Shown here piece by piece: positions 35,062 through 43,154 of a DNA stretch of 64,000 bases; the stretch's first letter is position 1; every line of letters begins with the position of its first letter. The position numbers and the translations under genes are program-made. The notes under the pieces were generated by a model. That model worked only from the letters and a program-made list of their open reading frames with translations, made no database searches and had not been told where the DNA came from. The DNA comes from Bacteroidota bacterium (GTDB lineage Bacteria > Bacteroidota > Bacteroidia > B-17B0 > Aurantibacillaceae), in the NCBI GenBank assembly GCA_019638705.1, contig JAHBTI010000011.1, positions 39,686 through 103,685 of the forward strand. The letters are read 5' to 3'.

Positions 35062-35610
35062 ATGAATTATAACGACTACAAACTATTGTTTGACGGGATT
35101 TTGAACAACTCAAATCCTGTCGCCCCATATAATGATGAAGCCTATATGAACTATGTAAGGCTGAATAAATCGCGCATGAGCCGCTGGGATAAACAAACAT
35201 TAGCGGACGAACATCTTCTTACTCGCCTAAAACAAATTAACCAAGCTCAGCACTGGATAATTATTACCGAGCCATGGTGCGGCGATGCAGCTCACATTGT
35301 TCCCTTTTTAGTAAAAATGGCGGAACAAAATGAAAAGATAAGTTATGATATTCAGTTGCGCGACAGCGAGCCGTTTCTTATAGAAAACTACCTCACCAAC
35401 GGCACTAAAAGCATACCCAAACTTATTATAAGAGATACCAATGGCAACGACCTTTTGGTTTGGGGTCCGCGCCCAAAAGAAGCGCAGAAAGTAATGGACA
35501 ACATGAAAACGCAACAGGTGTATATGGACACCATAAAACTTGCTTTGCAAAACTGGTATAACGAGGATAAAGGCAAAACGCTTTGTGGCGAACTGGCGGA
35601 AAGCATATAA
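35062..35610 (+). CDS. Thioredoxin-fold protein with a single active-site Cys
   Basis: 182 residues of the thioredoxin-like (PF14595) family: HWIIITEPWCGDAAHIVPFL and SIPKLIIRDTNGNDLLVWG. The usual CxxC is WCGDA here; the second Cys is replaced by Ala/His, so disulfide exchange is unlikely, a common feature of this family. It follows the Crp gene by 44 nt and probably shares its transcript. Its last base begins a 31-bp palindrome. Confidence 0.85.
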   Translation: MNYNDYKLLFDGILNNSNPVAPYNDEAYMNYVRLNKSRMSRWDKQTLADEHLLTRLKQINQAQHWIIITEPWCGDAAHIVPFLVKMAEQNEKISYDIQLRDSEPFLIENYLTNGTKSIPKLIIRDTNGNDLLVWGPRPKEAQKVMDNMKTQQVYMDTIKLALQNWYNEDKGKTLCGELAESI

Positions 35611-35640
35611 GATTTGACAAATTTAAAATTTGTCAAATCT
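35610..35640. terminator. 31-bp perfect palindrome between convergent genes
   Basis: AGATTTGACAAATTT (35610-35624), A, AAATTTGTCAAATCT (35626-35640): 15-bp arms around one central base. It lies between a plus-strand gene ending at 35610 and a minus-strand gene ending at 35676 and probably stops both; it may also be a mobile palindrome. Confidence 0.75.
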
Positions 35641-35675
35641 GCGTTATGTACAGACGTGGCATCCTCCCTTAAACT

Positions 35676-36800
35676 CTAAAAAACCGCTTCAATCAATTTT
35701 TTTACATTTTTCTCGTTGTCAAAATTTGAAATCAAAGTTTGGCGTTCATTTATGAGTTGAGGTGAAAATTCCTTTGTCATACTTTCGTTAATGTCAGAAA
35801 TAAATTTTTCGTAACTGTCTGAAATAATTAAAGAAGAATTTTCTTTTAAACCTGTTCCTGAAATTATATGCGAATTACACATCACAAAACGCCCTTTAAA
35901 CAGCACATTCAGCAGTTTTAATTTTAAACCTGTGGGCTGTGCGGTGTATAAAACATGGCATTGCGCTTCACGGATTAATTTTTCCATTTCATGTTCATCG
36001 GGACTTGCTTTCAATTCAATGTTTTTAAATTTCTCTGCCAATTCAACTAAAAATTTCGGCGGATTTAATCCTGCAATTACAACCTTGTGATTGATTTTTG
36101 AAAACACATTTTCAATTAACCAAACGGCTGCATCATAGTTTTCTGACACGCTTAAATTGCCGTGAAACAAAACGTAATCACTTTTTCCTTGTGTAATGTT
36201 TAAGGTTTCGTTTCCATGAAAGCTCGGTAAATACAGGCTTTTCACATTCGGATATTTTTTTTGAAAATAATTTGTGTCTTTTTGATTGACGGCTAAAATT
36301 AAATCGGAAAAATTTAAAATCGGTTCAAAGCGTTTTAGTTTCCATGCTTCAATTTTCAAGAAATTTTTTTTCCAAACATTGCGCTCTGTTTTTGAAAGTT
36401 CGCAATAATACTCATGTTCAATATTGCTGTGGCGATAAATTTTCTTTCTGTTCGCAAAACGTTTGTCGTTCAACAAATAACAGGTGTGCAGCACTTCAAA
36501 CAAAATCGGAAAATTATTGTTCAACAAGTTTTTCTCTAATTCTTTGGATTGCCTTGATTTTACCGTGTATGGCAATAACGAAAGATTAGATAAAAAACCT
36601 GTTTTGCGCGGATAATAATACACTTTTTCGCACAAATTTTCCAATTCTTTGGCTTGCCCGCGACCATAATCAAAACAATGCAAATGGATTTTTACGCCCG
36701 CACGTTTCAGCCAAAAGAGCTTGTAATATACGTCAATCACGCCGCCGTAATTGGCAGGAAAAGGAACGTCAAAGGAAACGATGTTTAGAGAATGGCTCAA
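35676..36800 (-). CDS. Glycosyltransferase (GT4-like, two Rossmann folds)
   Basis: 374 residues with an N-terminal acceptor domain (LNIVSFDVPFPANYGGVIDV) and a C-terminal donor domain (SDYVLFHGNLSVSENYDAAV, CHVLYTAQPTGLKLKLLNVL with the usual Glu/Lys loop position occupied by Lys). It should add a sugar from a nucleotide donor to a surface glycan. The start is TTG 36800, 6 nt after TATATTTG (36807-36814); the farther TTG 36809 lies in the box. No other glycan genes adjoin. Confidence 0.85.
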   Translation of the reverse strand: MSHSLNIVSFDVPFPANYGGVIDVYYKLFWLKRAGVKIHLHCFDYGRGQAKELENLCEKVYYYPRKTGFLSNLSLLPYTVKSRQSKELEKNLLNNNFPILFEVLHTCYLLNDKRFANRKKIYRHSNIEHEYYCELSKTERNVWKKNFLKIEAWKLKRFEPILNFSDLILAVNQKDTNYFQKKYPNVKSLYLPSFHGNETLNITQGKSDYVLFHGNLSVSENYDAAVWLIENVFSKINHKVVIAGLNPPKFLVELAEKFKNIELKASPDEHEMEKLIREAQCHVLYTAQPTGLKLKLLNVLFKGRFVMCNSHIISGTGLKENSSLIISDSYEKFISDINESMTKEFSPQLINERQTLISNFDNEKNVKKLIEAVF

Positions 36801-36825
36801 CGTTTCCAAATATAAATATTAAACC

Positions 36826-36952
36826 ACAATAGTTACATAGTTTGCATAGAACTTACATTTATAATTACAGTTTTCACATAGTCATATCGCTTTGCGATAT
36901 TCTCTGCGACCTTTGCGCCTCTGCGGTAAAAACTATGTAACTATGTGGTTAA
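36826..36952. repeat. Dispersed repeat with AAACCACA...TGTGGTT arms
   Basis: TAAACCACAATAGTTACATAG near 36825-36845 and ACTATGTAACTATGTGGTTA near 36932-36951 are inverted copies enclosing CTCTGCGACCTTTGCGCCTC at 36901-36920. Same outer arms as the element at 3888-4027, different interior. Confidence 0.65.
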
Positions 36953-36956
36953 TGTC

Positions 36957-37979
36957 CTACTCAAAATAAAAACCGTTTGCCACAACTCCCGCTTTAAAGT
37001 TTTTCAATTCCGTTCCGTTTGAATTGAAAATATAAACATTTGCTTTTTGCGTATAATCCAAAGCATCTGTGGCATAAATAGTGTAGTCATTCGGATTTAC
37101 ACCCATGCCGTAAAAACTTTTACTTCCTTTTTCAATAAATGTAGAAGTCGGCAAAGCGTTGTCAGAAATAGACATTCTGTAAATATTATCGTTTAAAAAA
37201 TACAAAGTGTCTTTTGTTTTGTTCAAGCACAATTTATATGAAAAGTTTGTGTTGCTCACTTCCCAAGAGGCTTCTACGGCATTTGTTTCAGGGTTAATTC
37301 TGCTCAACTTATTGCCAAGCACCCAAATTTTATTGTTTTTGTCAATCACAATATTTGTTGCGTTTAAACCAACATCTATGCTATCCGCCTTGGTGTTGCT
37401 TGCAGCATCAATAACATAAGCATATTTTGTAGAAGGGTAGTTGTAAGTCGTAACAAAAACTTTGTTGTTTGCCAACACCATTGTTTCTGACGAACTGCCA
37501 AGAGCAATGTCAGATGTTTTTGTGTTGTCGGATAAGTTTATTACGCTGATTGCATTTGAATACATATCGCTTATGTATGCCTTTTCATCATTTATTTTTA
37601 AAATGTAGCGCGGCGAAGTCAGTCCCGAAATTTCTGCCGTTTTTTTCAGTTGATTATCGCACACTACAACTTTGCTTGAATTGTTTACAACAATGTAAAA
37701 TTTACTGTTGATATAATTCATGCTTTGGGCAACGTCTCCAACGCCGCTGCCGTTTTGCGTTTTGTAATAATCTTCAGTTATGTTTCCTGTCGCAGGGTCA
37801 TAAAGCGAGATGGAAGCATTGCTTGAATTAAAATTTCCCTCGTTAACCACATACACTTTTTTTGACGCGCTTGGCGTTACGGGAGTTGGTGTTTCAGGTG
37901 TACTTGGATTGTCTTTCTTGCATGAGAAAAACATGATTGCTGCAGATAATAATCCGATGGTTGCTTTTGTTGTGTTCAT
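36957..37979 (-). CDS. Surface lipoprotein beta-propeller, BtuG-like vitamin B12 binder
   Basis: 340 residues. Lipoprotein signal MNTTKATIGLLSAAIMFFSC, a short Pro/Thr linker, then repeated beta-propeller blades of about 40 residues (for example KVYVVNEGNFNSSNASISLY, KAYISDMYSNAISVINL, AYVIDAASNTKADSIDVG), i.e. a YncE/DUF5074-type 7-blade propeller. In Bacteroides the equivalent BtuG captures cobalamin on the surface for BtuB. Here it is 6 nt behind the TonB receptor and both sit behind a cobalamin riboswitch. Confidence 0.85.
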   Translation of the reverse strand: MNTTKATIGLLSAAIMFFSCKKDNPSTPETPTPVTPSASKKVYVVNEGNFNSSNASISLYDPATGNITEDYYKTQNGSGVGDVAQSMNYINSKFYIVVNNSSKVVVCDNQLKKTAEISGLTSPRYILKINDEKAYISDMYSNAISVINLSDNTKTSDIALGSSSETMVLANNKVFVTTYNYPSTKYAYVIDAASNTKADSIDVGLNATNIVIDKNNKIWVLGNKLSRINPETNAVEASWEVSNTNFSYKLCLNKTKDTLYFLNDNIYRMSISDNALPTSTFIEKGSKSFYGMGVNPNDYTIYATDALDYTQKANVYIFNSNGTELKNFKAGVVANGFYFE

Positions 37980-37985
37980 ATTTAT

Positions 37986-39935
37986 TTATTTTTTGTTTGT
38001 TAAATTCTTCTGTGCCTCTGTGCCTTCGTGCCTCTGTGTCAAAGTCTGTATTGTAATTCCAAATTCAAAATTTCTCAAAGGCATGGGATAGCCTGCTATT
38101 ACTCTGTAATTGCTGTTAAATAAATTATTGCAAGCCAAATACGTTATAAGTTTTATGCGTTTGAAGTTGAAAGAATAGTTTGTTCGCAACGATGAAACCT
38201 GATAAGGATTTAACCACCATGAATTATCGCTTGCCGTAAAACGATAACCGATGTACTGATGAAAAAACACCAAATTGAAATGTTTGTATCCTGCGGAAAA
38301 ATTGCCATTGGCGGTGTAGCGCGGTGTGTAAATTAATTGTTTGCCGATTGCGCTGCTGTTTTCCAAATAACTTTTTTGTGTGGTAGAAAGCACATAACTT
38401 GTAATCACAGAAATTCCGAAATTGAAATTATTTTTTTTGTAATTCAGTTTCCATGTTGTTTCTGCGCCTCTGCTCCAAACCTGCTGAACGTTTACAGGCG
38501 TTGGGTTTCCGCCCGCACCCGGAAGCCACAAAATCCAATCGTTAATGGAACGTGTAAATGCTGCACCTGAAACTAAAACCGAAAAATGTTTGATTTGATT
38601 TTTGTATTCCACGTTTGCTTCGCCTGTGTAACCTTGTTCGGGTTTTAAATTTTTGTTTCCGTTCGGTTGCCAGTACAATTCGTTGAGCGTGGGTTGGCGG
38701 TAAACCTTTGCAGCATTCAACATAACCGAAAGTGTTTTAAATAATTTGTATTCCAACGATACATTTCCTGTAATCGGCAATTTGCCCACGCTGAAATATT
38801 CGGCTCGCAAAGCGGCATAAGCGGTAAATTTTTCTTTCCACACAAATTTGTTTCCTGCCAGAAACGAAGCGCGGCTTAATGTTTTAGGACTTTCGTAATT
38901 TTCGGTAACGGCACGGCTTGACGTAACATTCACACCAAAATTTAATTGGTTGTTTTTATGCCATTGAAAATAATTTTCGTTTTCGGCAATAATTGTACGC
39001 ACCAAGTTTTTGGAAAAAATTTTCGCAATGCTGTCCGTATAATTTATTCTGTCGTAAAACGCTGCTGCACGAATGTTTGATTTGAATGTTGTTTTTACAT
39101 AGCTCCAGTCTGCCGTCAGGCGCAAGGCTTCATCTTTTTGAAACATTTTACTTTCCAAATTCGGATTGCTTGCAGGCAAACGGCGGTGATTGCTGTTAAT
39201 CCAAGCGTTTACTGACAATAATTGCTTGTCGTTAATCAAAAATTTAAACTCCTGCATTAAGCCGTAAAAAGTATAATTCGCGTTTTTTCTTCGTTTAATC
39301 GTTTCGTTATCTTCGTATTTAAAATTGTTTTGGTTGTGAAGTCCGTACAGTTTTGTAGAAGAAATAAAACGTTGCTTGCTTAGCAGCACATTTGTTGAAG
39401 CGTTGGAATAGCCGAAACTTCCCGCGCCTAAATTACTGGAAGTAAAAATGCCCTGATTAAATTTTGTTTTGTTGTTCAAATGAATACTTCCGCCAACCGC
39501 GCCACTTCCCCACAAGGCAGCCGAACCGCCGTATTCAATGTCAATGTTTTCAAACAACACAGCGGGCAACAAAGACAAATCTGCCTGCCCCAGCATGGAG
39601 TTTTGAAGATTAAATCCGTTCCACAATAACGCCGTTTGCGAAGCATTGCCCCCCCGAAAAGCAGTAGAGGCAACTGCTCCCGCGCCGTAATTTTTTATAA
39701 ACACAGGTGAATTAAAACTCAAGGCATCGCCAACCGAATTAAATTTGAATTGTTCTTTGATTGTGCTGTCAATGCTCTCAACTTTTTTTCCAACGCGCCA
39801 TAAGTTGTTTTTTTGCGCGGTTATTTCTACCGTTTTTAACGAAACGGTGTCTTGTGCGTTTGAAACCAAACACAGGAGCAAGAAAAGTAAAACTATCGTT
39901 CCTTGCTTACGCAACTTTAAACTTTCAGCCTTCAA
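37986..39935 (-). CDS. btuB: TonB-dependent vitamin B12 receptor (BtuB-like)
   Basis: 649 residues (TTG start 39935; no ATG available). Signal peptide TIVLLFLLLCLVSNAQ, plug domain (DTVSLKTVEITAQKN and STAFRGGNASQTALLWNGFN), then a 22-strand barrel. The riboswitch immediately upstream and the BtuG-like gene downstream identify the substrate as cobalamin or a corrinoid. The tail after NFEFGITIQ is TLTQRHEGTEAQKNLTNKK, encoded by a dispersed CACAGAGGCAC repeat, so the natural C-terminus has been extended. The start codon may be a different TTG. Confidence 0.92.
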   Translation of the reverse strand: MKAESLKLRKQGTIVLLFLLLCLVSNAQDTVSLKTVEITAQKNNLWRVGKKVESIDSTIKEQFKFNSVGDALSFNSPVFIKNYGAGAVASTAFRGGNASQTALLWNGFNLQNSMLGQADLSLLPAVLFENIDIEYGGSAALWGSGAVGGSIHLNNKTKFNQGIFTSSNLGAGSFGYSNASTNVLLSKQRFISSTKLYGLHNQNNFKYEDNETIKRRKNANYTFYGLMQEFKFLINDKQLLSVNAWINSNHRRLPASNPNLESKMFQKDEALRLTADWSYVKTTFKSNIRAAAFYDRINYTDSIAKIFSKNLVRTIIAENENYFQWHKNNQLNFGVNVTSSRAVTENYESPKTLSRASFLAGNKFVWKEKFTAYAALRAEYFSVGKLPITGNVSLEYKLFKTLSVMLNAAKVYRQPTLNELYWQPNGNKNLKPEQGYTGEANVEYKNQIKHFSVLVSGAAFTRSINDWILWLPGAGGNPTPVNVQQVWSRGAETTWKLNYKKNNFNFGISVITSYVLSTTQKSYLENSSAIGKQLIYTPRYTANGNFSAGYKHFNLVFFHQYIGYRFTASDNSWWLNPYQVSSLRTNYSFNFKRIKLITYLACNNLFNSNYRVIAGYPMPLRNFEFGITIQTLTQRHEGTEAQKNLTNKK

Positions 39936-39989
39936 CGTTAAACTAATTCAACCTCTCACTTCATTTCCCGAAAGTGTTTGGCATTGCTT

Positions 39990-40150
39990 TATTGGCAGGT
40001 CTTCTGACTTATCCTTACTCTGAACGCCTTCCCGTTTTTTAACAGTGGCAAAGATTGTTCAGGTGCTTAAAGGACTTACAGCAGCGGGTACTGTCAGCGA
40101 ATTTCACGCTGTTCCCTTTTCATCTTTCTTTTTATGGAAAGAAACCATTG
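39990..40150 (-). ncRNA. Cobalamin riboswitch controlling btuB-btuG
   Basis: The minus strand contains GGGAACAGCGTGAAATTCGC, CTGACAGTACCCGCTGCTGT and AAGTCC, then GCCACTG, and ends AGTCAGAAGACCTGCC, all in the order of the cobalamin riboswitch aptamer. A consensus -7 box TACATTTG (40155-40162) lies just upstream. Binding of adenosylcobalamin or relatives is expected to shut off the receptor genes; the expression platform is not resolved here. Confidence 0.93.
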
Positions 40151-40183
40151 GGGGCAAATGTAGGAAATAAATTCTAAGAAAGG

Positions 40184-40341
40184 GTTTAAATTTTATTCCA
40201 CGAAAATGCTATGAGGCAAGATACCTCGTCAATTGTGAGGAGGTACGACAAAATTCACTTCTCGATACGCCTCCTATCGTCGGCTACTCGAAGTGACAGA
40301 CAGCGCAACAAAAAGATTAAATAAAATTTAAACAGTTTTTT
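40184..40341. repeat. MITE-like element B with inverted ends
   Basis: GTTTAAATTTTATTCCACG at 40184-40202, then AAAATGCTATG; right end ATAAAATTTAAACAGTTTTT (40321-40340) is roughly the inverse of the left. The interior has AGGCAAGATACCTCGTCAAT and the CACTTCTCGATACGCCTCCT module at 40258-40277 shared with element C. It separates manC from the riboswitch promoter. Confidence 0.65.
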
Positions 40342-40361
40342 AAAGTAATGAATTTTTTTTT

Positions 40362-41450
40362 CTAAACGTATTTTTCACCCTTTTTCACCTTCACATCATT
40401 TACAAAATTGCGGATTTGCTGTTCGTCTTGTTTTTTGCACACCATTAAAATGCCTTCGCTTTCTACCACAATGTAATCTTCCAAACCTTGCAGCACCACG
40501 AGTTTATCTTTTGGCACTTGCACGATGCAGTTGTTGCAATCGTAAGTGATAATGTTTTTTCCCACAAGAGCATTTTTGTCTTTGTCTTTTTCAATGTGTG
40601 CGTAAAGGCTTCCCCACGTTCCCAAATCGCTCCAGCCAAATAGGCTTGCACGCACATATACATTGTCGGCTTTTTCCATAACGCTGTAATCAATGGAAAT
40701 ATTTTTGCAAACAGCATAAGCACGGTTGATGAATTTTTTTTCTTCGGGTGTGTTGTAAAACTCCATTCCCTCTTTAAACACGTTTGCCAATTCAGGGTCG
40801 TGCGTTTCAAGAGCGTGTATAATACTGTTGGTACTCCAAACAAAAATGCCCGAATTCCAAAGAAAATCGCCACTTTCAACAAATGATTTTGCCAATTCAA
40901 TATTCGGCTTCTCCGTAAAGGTTTTTACTTTGTGAATGCGTTTGTCCGTTTCTTCCACATCGCTTGGCGTGTACTGAATGTAGCCGTAGCCTGTGTCGGG
41001 GCGCGTAGGTCTGATGCCGAGTGTGATTAAGCAATTTTGTTTTTCGGCTTTGTCAAAACAGGAGTTTATTGCTTTTGCAAAAACGGCTTCCTTTTTTATC
41101 AAATGGTCGCTTGGCGCAACAATGGTAATGGCTTTCGGGTCGCGTTTATGAATTTTGTATGAGGCATAGGCAATGCAAGGCGCGGTGTTTTTTCTTGCCG
41201 TTTCCAGCAAAATATTTTCTTTAGGCAATTCGGGAATTTGAGCTGAAACAATAGTTTCATACTCGGCACTTGTAACTACTAAAATATTTTCGTGAGGGCA
41301 AACTCTCAACATACGTTTGTAGGTGTGTTGCAAAAGCGTTTCGCCTGTATCCAAAATATCTAAAAACTGTTTTGGGTGCTGCGTGGTGCTCATGGGCCAA
41401 AATCGCGTGCCCACACCGCCAGCCATAATTATTGCGTAATGGTGGTTCAT
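40362..41450 (-). CDS. manC: Mannose-1-phosphate guanylyltransferase
   Basis: 362 residues; makes GDP-mannose from mannose 1-phosphate and GTP (EC 2.7.7.13). The N-terminal nucleotidyltransferase fold starts YAIIMAGGVGTRFWPMSTTQ, with HPKQFLDILDTGETLLQHTY, the FVESGDFLWNSGIFVW region, and a sugar-binding site (FGWSDLGTWGSLY). The C-terminal mannose-6-phosphate isomerase domain of some homologues is absent. GDP-mannose feeds surface glycan assembly; no adjacent gene clearly uses it. Confidence 0.93.
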   Translation of the reverse strand: MNHHYAIIMAGGVGTRFWPMSTTQHPKQFLDILDTGETLLQHTYKRMLRVCPHENILVVTSAEYETIVSAQIPELPKENILLETARKNTAPCIAYASYKIHKRDPKAITIVAPSDHLIKKEAVFAKAINSCFDKAEKQNCLITLGIRPTRPDTGYGYIQYTPSDVEETDKRIHKVKTFTEKPNIELAKSFVESGDFLWNSGIFVWSTNSIIHALETHDPELANVFKEGMEFYNTPEEKKFINRAYAVCKNISIDYSVMEKADNVYVRASLFGWSDLGTWGSLYAHIEKDKDKNALVGKNIITYDCNNCIVQVPKDKLVVLQGLEDYIVVESEGILMVCKKQDEQQIRNFVNDVKVKKGEKYV

Positions 41451-41556
41451 AAATTAACGAGGGTAAAAGTAACAAAAGTTTTTCGCACAAACTCGCGGGA
41501 ATACTAGTCGTTTAAGATTGCGATATTTATACAAATTAACGCAGTGTAAATGCTTT

Positions 41557-42897
41557 TTATAGCCTGATTACTTTTTTGGTGATAATTCCTCGTTCAGATT
41601 TAATTACGATAAAGTAAATCCCGGTGTCTAATTCTTTGATGTTATGATTTATATTTTGATGTTTGCTAACAATTCCTTTGTATATATCACTTAATTTATG
41701 CCCTAATATATCAGTCAATGTAATTTCAACAACTGTTGGTATTTCAAAGTTTACACTTACAGAAAATTCATCTTTAAATGGATTAGGATATACATCAGCA
41801 TTTGACGCAAGTTTTGATTGATTTTCTTTAAGTCCAAGTCCAATGCCCGAATATGTACAGTTTGTATCAAAGGGCATATAGAAAATAAATCCTCGACTAC
41901 CTGCGTCAAAAAAATCATACATGACTGTTTGAATTTGTGTGCTGTCTGTTAAACACCAACAATTATATGGCACATACACATCTTTACTGTTGTATGATTG
42001 CTTTATTGCATTTGTATTATTACAAATTTTATTGAAATTAATTCTTGATGGATATGTGCTTTCTGAACCATTCCAAACCTCAATGCCTGTAACATTATCA
42101 TGTATATAATTGTATTTAATAGTGGTAGAGTTTAAATCCATTGTGATAATAGCAATCTTGTTATTGTGAAAATTAGAGTTTGTTATTATACCATTGACTA
42201 ATAATGCCGCGTCTGTATAGCCACTAAACTCGCAATTATCAATAATTGTACTTTGTGAAGTGCTATTATAAAATGCCCTTGAAGTTCCACCGTAAAACTT
42301 AGAGTTTTTTATTATGTTATTTGAAGCCCCAACGTTTACATAATTAAGCATTCTTGAAAACGAACAAGAATCAATATATACTATGTGAGTTTTTACGCCG
42401 TCATACTGCCCTATAACACTACCAATACTATCAAAGGTGCAATGCGTGAGTTTTAAAAGGGTATCCGTTCCGTTATTTGTAGAAGCTACATTAAGTAAAA
42501 CCCCAACCTTTTTCGCTTTGAGATATTTTAATTCTACTTTGGGATTGTAGGAAGAATTATTTACTTGAATACCGCCCCAACTCGTTACATTATTATCAAT
42601 AAATTTTATACTGTCAGAAGCAGTGCCACGACAAATCAACTTTCCCCGCAATGATAACTGAACATCAGAGTTAAATTTAACCACAACTCCTGCTTCAACT
42701 GTTAAAGTAGCATTTTCCATTACCATAATGTTTCCTGTAACTAAATACGGAGATTTTGCTTTTGTCCAAGTTGTATCTTTACTAATTATTCCGCTAACAG
42801 ATGTTTGCCCGAAAATATTTGTCATGCAGCAAAAGAATACAACTATTGTACTATACGTTGTTATTATCCATTTAGATTTTGAGTTTGTAATTGCCAT
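41557..42897 (-). CDS. Secreted right-handed beta-helix protein with T9SS type A sorting domain
   Basis: 446 residues with a signal peptide (ends near IFGQ) and repeated beta-helix coils with Asn ladders (TIIDNCEFSGYTDAALLVNG, ITNSNFHNNKIAIITMD, TIKYNYIHDNVTGIEVWNGS), then C-terminal VYPNPFKDEFSVS and IYFIVIKSERGIITKKVIRL, the type A T9SS signal. Beta-helix proteins of this type bind or cut polysaccharide; no catalytic motif is evident. The gene is AT-rich with irregular codon use compared with its neighbours. Confidence 0.85.
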   Translation of the reverse strand: MAITNSKSKWIITTYSTIVVFFCCMTNIFGQTSVSGIISKDTTWTKAKSPYLVTGNIMVMENATLTVEAGVVVKFNSDVQLSLRGKLICRGTASDSIKFIDNNVTSWGGIQVNNSSYNPKVELKYLKAKKVGVLLNVASTNNGTDTLLKLTHCTFDSIGSVIGQYDGVKTHIVYIDSCSFSRMLNYVNVGASNNIIKNSKFYGGTSRAFYNSTSQSTIIDNCEFSGYTDAALLVNGIITNSNFHNNKIAIITMDLNSTTIKYNYIHDNVTGIEVWNGSESTYPSRINFNKICNNTNAIKQSYNSKDVYVPYNCWCLTDSTQIQTVMYDFFDAGSRGFIFYMPFDTNCTYSGIGLGLKENQSKLASNADVYPNPFKDEFSVSVNFEIPTVVEITLTDILGHKLSDIYKGIVSKHQNINHNIKELDTGIYFIVIKSERGIITKKVIRL

Positions 42898-43049
42898 AGT
42901 TTATATTTTTTTAGTACAGACAAATGTAATTAAAAAATTATTTTCGTTTTTTCGTTTTCCGTTCTGCGGACACCTCCTCCAAGAAGATGAACATAAAACT
43001 ATCATTTCCCAATAAAAGCCAATTCCCCTTCCGTTCTCAAATAAAACCT

Positions 43050-43154
43050 TACATTTGCGCCCGAAAGACGGAATTCCCTCGCCAATTATTTGTCGGCACG
43101 CAAGCATTAAAGCAAGGAAATCTCGGCTTTAATGTTTAATCAAAAATTTAAAAA
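43050..43154 (+). promoter_or_regulatory. Promoter and hairpin leader of the DEAD-box helicase
   Basis: TACATTTG (43050-43057) is a consensus -7 box giving a leader of about 92 nt. In it, CATTAAAGC (43105-43113) pairs perfectly with GCTTTAATG (43126-43134), 12-nt loop, 20 nt before the ATG. A 5' UTR hairpin of this sort could make the helicase mRNA its own sensor, as in other RNA helicase genes; this is a suggestion. Confidence 0.6.

Noticed and set aside
39961..40170. Any protein-coding gene between btuB and manC
   Set aside because: The stretch is explained by the cobalamin riboswitch and a MITE-like repeat; frames there are short.
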